From: Clostridia bacterium
GTDB taxonomy: Bacteria > Bacillota > Clostridia > Oscillospirales > Acutalibacteraceae
NCBI GenBank assembly: GCA_017461235.1
Contig: JAFTYU010000003.1
Span: 50,382-114,381, forward strand
Direction: 5' to 3'
DNA: 64,000 nt
The notes below the pieces were generated by a model that saw nothing but the letters and a program-made list of their open reading frames with translations, was not told the DNA's origin and did not search any database. Below, piece by piece: positions 60,171 through 64,000 of this stretch (its first letter is position 1; each line of letters begins with the position of its first letter). The position numbers and the translations under genes were made by a program.

Positions 60171-62039
60171 ATGAATTATTTTGCAGGTAATTATGACGTT
60201 GCGGTTATCGGTGCAGGCCACGCAGGCATTGAAGCCGCTTTAGCAAGTGCAAGACTCGGTGCTTCAACTGTTGTTTTCACCGTTAATCTTGACTGGATAG
60301 GCAACATGGCGTGCAATCCGTCTATCGGCGGCACATCAAAGGGACACCTTGTGCGCGAAATTGACGCCTTGGGCGGTGAAATGGGTAAAGCCGCCGACAA
60401 AACACTTATACAAAGTCGTATTTTAAATCTGGGCAAAGGTCCTGCAGTGCACTCTCTCAGAGCACAGATTGACCGCAGAGAATACACCCAATATATGAAA
60501 CACTGTCTCGAGCTTCAGGATAATCTCGACCTGAAGCAAGCGGAGATTATCTCTCTCAAAAAGAACGATGACGGTCTATGGGAATTCACAACAAAGCTTG
60601 AAGCCACATATACCGCCAAATGCGTTATTATAGCCACAGGAACCTTCCTTAAGGGCAAGGTTTTTGTTGGTGACGTTTCTTACGAAAGCGGCCCTGACGG
60701 TATGTTCCCGTCAAATGAGCTTTCCGATTCGCTCAACGAGCTTTCCGTTCCTTTGAGAAGATTCAAAACAGGTACTCCGCCAAGAGTAAACAAGCGCAGT
60801 GTAGATTACACCGATCTTGAAGAACAAATCGGCGACGAAGAAATTACGCCTTTCTCCTTTGAAACACCGGAAGGTGAGCTTCAGAACAAGGCTATTTGTC
60901 ATATTACATACACTAACGCTGATACAAAGCAGGTCATCCTTGACAATCTTCACCGTTCACCCCTTTATTCAAATAAGATTGAAGGTGTAGGACCAAGATA
61001 TTGTCCGAGTATTGAAGATAAAATTGTTCGTTTCGCAGAAAAGGGTCGTCATCAGGTTTTCATTGAGCCCTGCGGTCTTGATACCGAAGAGCTTTACCTT
61101 CAGGGTCTTTCATCATCGCTTCCCGAAGACGTACAATTAAAAATTCTCAAAAGTATCAAGGGACTTGAAAACGTTAAGGTTATGCGTAACGCATACGCCA
61201 TTGAATATGATTGTGTTGACCCGTTGGCTCTTAAATCAACTCTTGAATTCACAAATCTCGAAGGTCTTTACGGCGCAGGGCAGTTCAACGGCTCGTCGGG
61301 CTACGAAGAAGCCGCCGCACAGGGTCTTATAGCAGGCATCAATGCCGCAAGAAAGGTTCAGGGTAAAGAACCCTTCACTCTCGACAGAAGCACATCTTAC
61401 ATAGGCACACTTATTGATGACCTTGTTACAAAAGGGTGCCGTGACCCATACAGAATGATGACGTCCCGAAGTGAATACCGACTTATTCTCCGCGAAGATA
61501 ATGCTGACCTGCGCCTTACGGAAATGGGTTACGAATTAGGGCTTATAAGTCAGGAACGGTATGATAAGCTTCAAGAGAAAAAACGTCTCATTGAAGAAGA
61601 AACCGAACGTGTTTGCAAAATAACAATCCCCCCTTCACCCGAGCTTTCAAAAGTCCTTGAGAATGCAGGCACAGCACCAACAATAACAGGGTGCAGATTA
61701 TCGGAACTTATAAAACGTCCGCAGCTTTCCTATAAGCTGTTGACACCCTTTGACAAGAAACGTCCCGATTTACCCCGTGAGGTATTTGAACAGGTTGAGA
61801 TAAATCTAAAATACGCAGGGTATATCAAGCGCCAGCTTGCACAAGTTGATGAGCTTAAAAGACTTGAAGTCAAAAAAATACCACATGACATTGATTATGA
61901 CAAAATAACAAATCTTCGTCTTGAGGCTATTGAAAAATTGAAAAAGATTCGCCCCGAAACCATCGGTCAGGCTTCACGCATAAGCGGCGTTTCACCTGCC
62001 GATATTGCGGTGCTTCTTATACACTTAAAATCAAACTGA
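60171..62039 (+). CDS. mnmG: tRNA uridine-5-carboxymethylaminomethyl modification enzyme MnmG
   Basis: A 622-residue FAD enzyme that works with MnmE on U34 of tRNAs. The FAD motif is VAVIGAGHAGIEAALASARLG with one change, followed by NPSIGGTSKGHLVREIDALGG, GTFLKGKVFVG and GQFNGSSGYEEAAAQGLIAG. The C-terminal helical domain that binds MnmE and tRNA (IGQASRISGVSPADIAVLL) is complete. It is 14 bases downstream of the nitroreductase gene. Confidence 0.97.
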   Translation: MNYFAGNYDVAVIGAGHAGIEAALASARLGASTVVFTVNLDWIGNMACNPSIGGTSKGHLVREIDALGGEMGKAADKTLIQSRILNLGKGPAVHSLRAQIDRREYTQYMKHCLELQDNLDLKQAEIISLKKNDDGLWEFTTKLEATYTAKCVIIATGTFLKGKVFVGDVSYESGPDGMFPSNELSDSLNELSVPLRRFKTGTPPRVNKRSVDYTDLEEQIGDEEITPFSFETPEGELQNKAICHITYTNADTKQVILDNLHRSPLYSNKIEGVGPRYCPSIEDKIVRFAEKGRHQVFIEPCGLDTEELYLQGLSSSLPEDVQLKILKSIKGLENVKVMRNAYAIEYDCVDPLALKSTLEFTNLEGLYGAGQFNGSSGYEEAAAQGLIAGINAARKVQGKEPFTLDRSTSYIGTLIDDLVTKGCRDPYRMMTSRSEYRLILREDNADLRLTEMGYELGLISQERYDKLQEKKRLIEEETERVCKITIPPSPELSKVLENAGTAPTITGCRLSELIKRPQLSYKLLTPFDKKRPDLPREVFEQVEINLKYAGYIKRQLAQVDELKRLEVKKIPHDIDYDKITNLRLEAIEKLKKIRPETIGQASRISGVSPADIAVLLIHLKSN

Positions 62040-62056
62040 CACAAGGAGAAATTTTT

Positions 62057-63784
62057 ATGATACCAAGAAATGAACATCCGAATCCCGGGTTTTACAGAAA
62101 CGATTACATAAACCTTAACGGTGAATGGGATTTTGACTTTGACTTCGGCAATTCAGGCGAAGAAAAGAAACTTTACCGAAACGATTGCAAGCTTCCTAAG
62201 AAAATCATAGTTCCCTTCTGCCCCGAAAGTGAACTTTCAGGCATATGCTATAAAGATTTCATTCCTGCTGTCTGGTATAAAAAGACTGTAAACCTTACCA
62301 AAGAACAGGTCAATGCAGGCAAAGCATTTATAGTTTTCGGCGCTGTTGATTTCCATACAAGAGTTTACGTGAACGGCGAATACTGCGGCGAGCATTTCGG
62401 CGGATACACCTCCTTCAGAATTGATGCATCAAAATATGTTGTCGAAGGTGACAACATAATCACCGTTTACGTTCAGGATGACACCCGTTCTCCCCTTCAG
62501 GCTCGTGGTAAACAGAGTGAGCTTCTTTACTCTCACGACTGTGACTACACACGAACAACCGGTATCTGGCAGACTGTTTATATGGAATTCTGTCCCGTAA
62601 ATTACATAAAGAATTTTAAAATATTCCCCAATATTGATACTGCTTCAATTACCGTAACCGCGGAAATTGAAGGTAACGGTGAATTCAGTGCCGTTGCTTT
62701 CTGGAATAATTCAGAAGTCGGCAAAGTTACCACCGCAACTTCGGGCCAGACGGTTACAGTTACACTCCCCCTTTCCGAAAAACATCTCTGGGAAGTAGGC
62801 AAAGGCGGACTGTACAGCCTTAAATTATCTTTCGGCGGCGATGAAATTTCAAGTTATTTCGGTTTACGCGAAGTTAAACTCACTCCGGATAAAGGCATAT
62901 TAATCAACGGCAAGCCGGTTTTCCAGCGTCTTGTTCTCGATCAGGGCTTTTATCCCGACGGTATTTACACTGCACCTTCTGCAGAAGCACTTAAAAATGA
63001 TATTCTTCTTTCAATGAAGGTCGGTTTCAACGGCGCTCGACTTCACCAGAAAATTTTTGAGCCCTTGTTCCTTCACTATTGTGATGAACTCGGCTACATC
63101 GTGTGGGGCGAGCACGGTAACTGGGGAGCAGACCACACGAGCTTTGAATCACTTCGTTATTTCCTTCTTGAAATCGAAGAAGAAATTGAAAGAGATTTCA
63201 ACCATCCGTCATTAATCGGTTGGTGTCCCTACAACGAAACATGGGATATTGACGGAAGAAAACAGGACGACGATGTTATCCGCATCGTTTACCGCACGGT
63301 TAAAAACCTTGATAAAACCCGTCCCTGTATCGACACAAGCGGTAACTACCACGTTGAAACAGATATTTATGACGTTCATAATTATGACCAGGATTATAAC
63401 AAATTCAGAGCCGATTACGAAAAGCTCATAACTGATAACGTGGTATTCGACCATCAGGGTCATCGTCAGGATTGGAAGGGCGAACCCGTATTTATGAGCG
63501 AATACGGCGGCATAAGAGTCGAGCTGAGAAATGCAGAAGAAAATGACAGAGAAAAAGCCTGGGGCTACGGCAACGCCGCAAAATCTCTTGAAGAATTTTA
63601 CGAGAGATATGACGGTCTTACCACCGCTATGATTGACAACCCCAAGATGATTGGTTTCTGTTACACACAGCTCACCGACGTTGAACAGGAATTAAATGGT
63701 ATCTACCGCTATGACAGAAGCGAAAAATTCGATGCCGAAGTGCTTTATAAAATCAATACAAAAAAAGCGGCAATCGAAGAATAA
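62057..63784 (+). CDS. Glycoside hydrolase family 2 enzyme (beta-galactosidase/beta-glucuronidase-like)
   Basis: A 575-residue cytosolic GH2 enzyme. The sugar-binding jelly roll (about 1-180, GEWDFDFDFG, ARGKQSEL, TRTTGIWQTVYME), the immunoglobulin-like domain (180-275) and the TIM barrel (275-575) are present. The acid/base Glu is in WCPYNETWD and the nucleophile Glu in FMSEYGG. It is compact for the family because no C-terminal domain follows the barrel. Exact specificity is unknown. It is the last gene of the operon after mnmG (17-base gap, AAGGAG site), an unlikely partner by function. Confidence 0.9.
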   Translation: MIPRNEHPNPGFYRNDYINLNGEWDFDFDFGNSGEEKKLYRNDCKLPKKIIVPFCPESELSGICYKDFIPAVWYKKTVNLTKEQVNAGKAFIVFGAVDFHTRVYVNGEYCGEHFGGYTSFRIDASKYVVEGDNIITVYVQDDTRSPLQARGKQSELLYSHDCDYTRTTGIWQTVYMEFCPVNYIKNFKIFPNIDTASITVTAEIEGNGEFSAVAFWNNSEVGKVTTATSGQTVTVTLPLSEKHLWEVGKGGLYSLKLSFGGDEISSYFGLREVKLTPDKGILINGKPVFQRLVLDQGFYPDGIYTAPSAEALKNDILLSMKVGFNGARLHQKIFEPLFLHYCDELGYIVWGEHGNWGADHTSFESLRYFLLEIEEEIERDFNHPSLIGWCPYNETWDIDGRKQDDDVIRIVYRTVKNLDKTRPCIDTSGNYHVETDIYDVHNYDQDYNKFRADYEKLITDNVVFDHQGHRQDWKGEPVFMSEYGGIRVELRNAEENDREKAWGYGNAAKSLEEFYERYDGLTTAMIDNPKMIGFCYTQLTDVEQELNGIYRYDRSEKFDAEVLYKINTKKAAIEE

Positions 63785-63815
63785 TAACAAGCATATAATC
63801 AACCAAAAAACAGAT

Positions 63816-63853
63816 CAACCCCCGAAAGGATATATAAGCCTTTCGGGGGTTGG
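63816..63853. terminator. Bidirectional terminator after the GH2 gene
   Basis: CAACCCCCGAAAGG (63816-63829) pairs with CCTTTCGGGGGTTG (63839-63852) across a 9-base loop. It lies between the GH2 gene and the convergent gene at the right edge. Confidence 0.85.
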
Positions 63854-63859
63854 TTTCAT

Positions 63860-64000
63860 TTATTTTTTAACTTCAATGGGATCTGAAATCTGATGTGTTC
63901 CGTCTTTGTAGAAAGCTCTTACACGTACACAGGCAATATTCTGGGAATCAAATTGCCAATTACCGCTGTACGAAACTGTTGACGGATTTTTGATAGTTGC
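63860..64000 (-). CDS. C-terminal end of a protein, truncated by the window edge
   Basis: The last 46 residues of a minus-strand gene, ending FYKDGTHQISDPIEVKK and stop at 63860-63862. The segment ARVR-type ACVRVRAFYKDG with short strands looks like the end of a fibronectin type III or other beta-sandwich domain, as in secreted proteins. The rest is outside the window, so the product cannot be named. Confidence 0.6.
   Translation of the reverse strand, partial: ATIKNPSTVSYSGNWQFDSQNIACVRVRAFYKDGTHQISDPIEVKK

Noticed and set aside
1-64000. CRISPR arrays, tRNA or rRNA genes, insertion sequences, prophage
   Set aside because: I saw no regularly spaced direct repeats, no tRNA T-loop/CCA pattern, no transposase or phage-type protein.

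Overview
The window looks like a chromosome segment from an uncultured, gut-type member of the Clostridia, most likely close to Oscillospirales/Ruminococcaceae. This is inferred from gene content and style, not from a database match. The evidence is a Gram-positive rimP-nusA-ylxR-ylxQ-infB-rbfA operon, mecA, zapA, helD and a LexA of the Firmicutes type, a class I lysyl-tRNA synthetase, strong purine-rich ribosome binding sites, many TTG/GTG starts, and sigma-A promoters that almost all have a 17-base spacer. There is no rRNA, tRNA, CRISPR array, prophage or insertion sequence that I can see.

Layout. 1-4.8 kb: a radical SAM protein, then a divergent transporter + DUF4091 glycosidase-like pair. 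4.8-7.7 kb: helD and lexA. 7.8-10.7 kb: a polysaccharide deacetylase and an acyltransferase/zinc-ribbon membrane protein pair. 10.7-20.2 kb: a GH3 beta-glucosidase, a heterodimeric ABC exporter pair and a large glycoside hydrolase. 20.3-23.1 kb: a secreted modular cell-wall protein divergent from a small XRE regulator. 23.1-27.5 kb: proB-proA-proC behind a sugar transporter-like gene. 27.6-29.7 kb: a sugar-phosphate isomerase-like gene, maf and mecA. 29.7-38.3 kb: the long translation operon rimP, nusA, ylxR, ylxQ, infB, rbfA, nrnA, truB, ribF, rpe, all on the minus strand and tightly packed. 38.5-43.6 kb: an FAD-dependent oxidoreductase, a decayed XRE gene, a small membrane protein and a two-gene envelope operon ending in a WG-repeat protein. 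43.7-47.9 kb: divergent glyS and class I lysS plus a GNAT gene. 47.9-48.8 kb: a self-regulated XRE gene, then about 550 bases without genes and rich in palindromes. 48.8-54.4 kb: mnmE-dut-zapA on one side, CPBP protease-tadA-luxS on the other, then a PHP phosphoesterase. 54.7-63.8 kb: mnmA-sdaA, a sugar transporter, a lipoprotein-nitroreductase-mnmG-GH2 operon, and the tail of one more gene at the right edge.

How it fits together: the window mixes core information processing (ribosome maturation, initiation factor 2, transcription factors, two tRNA synthetases, tRNA wobble-base editing and U34 modification by tadA, mnmA, mnmE, mnmG) with a plant- or host-glycan-degrading lifestyle (GH2, GH3, a GH106-like hydrolase, DUF4091, three sugar-type transporters). 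Proline synthesis, serine deamination and LuxS-based methyl-cycle recycling are the other metabolic functions.

The points I find most worth checking are: an in-frame tadA-luxS reading frame joined across a run of seven A residues; two copies of a roughly 70-base hairpin repeat, each 12-15 bases after a stop codon, whose stems differ by compensating changes; a palindrome-dense gene-free block at 48254-48641; a remnant of an XRE regulator hidden in a terminator region; and a tandem operator that probably autoregulates another XRE gene.
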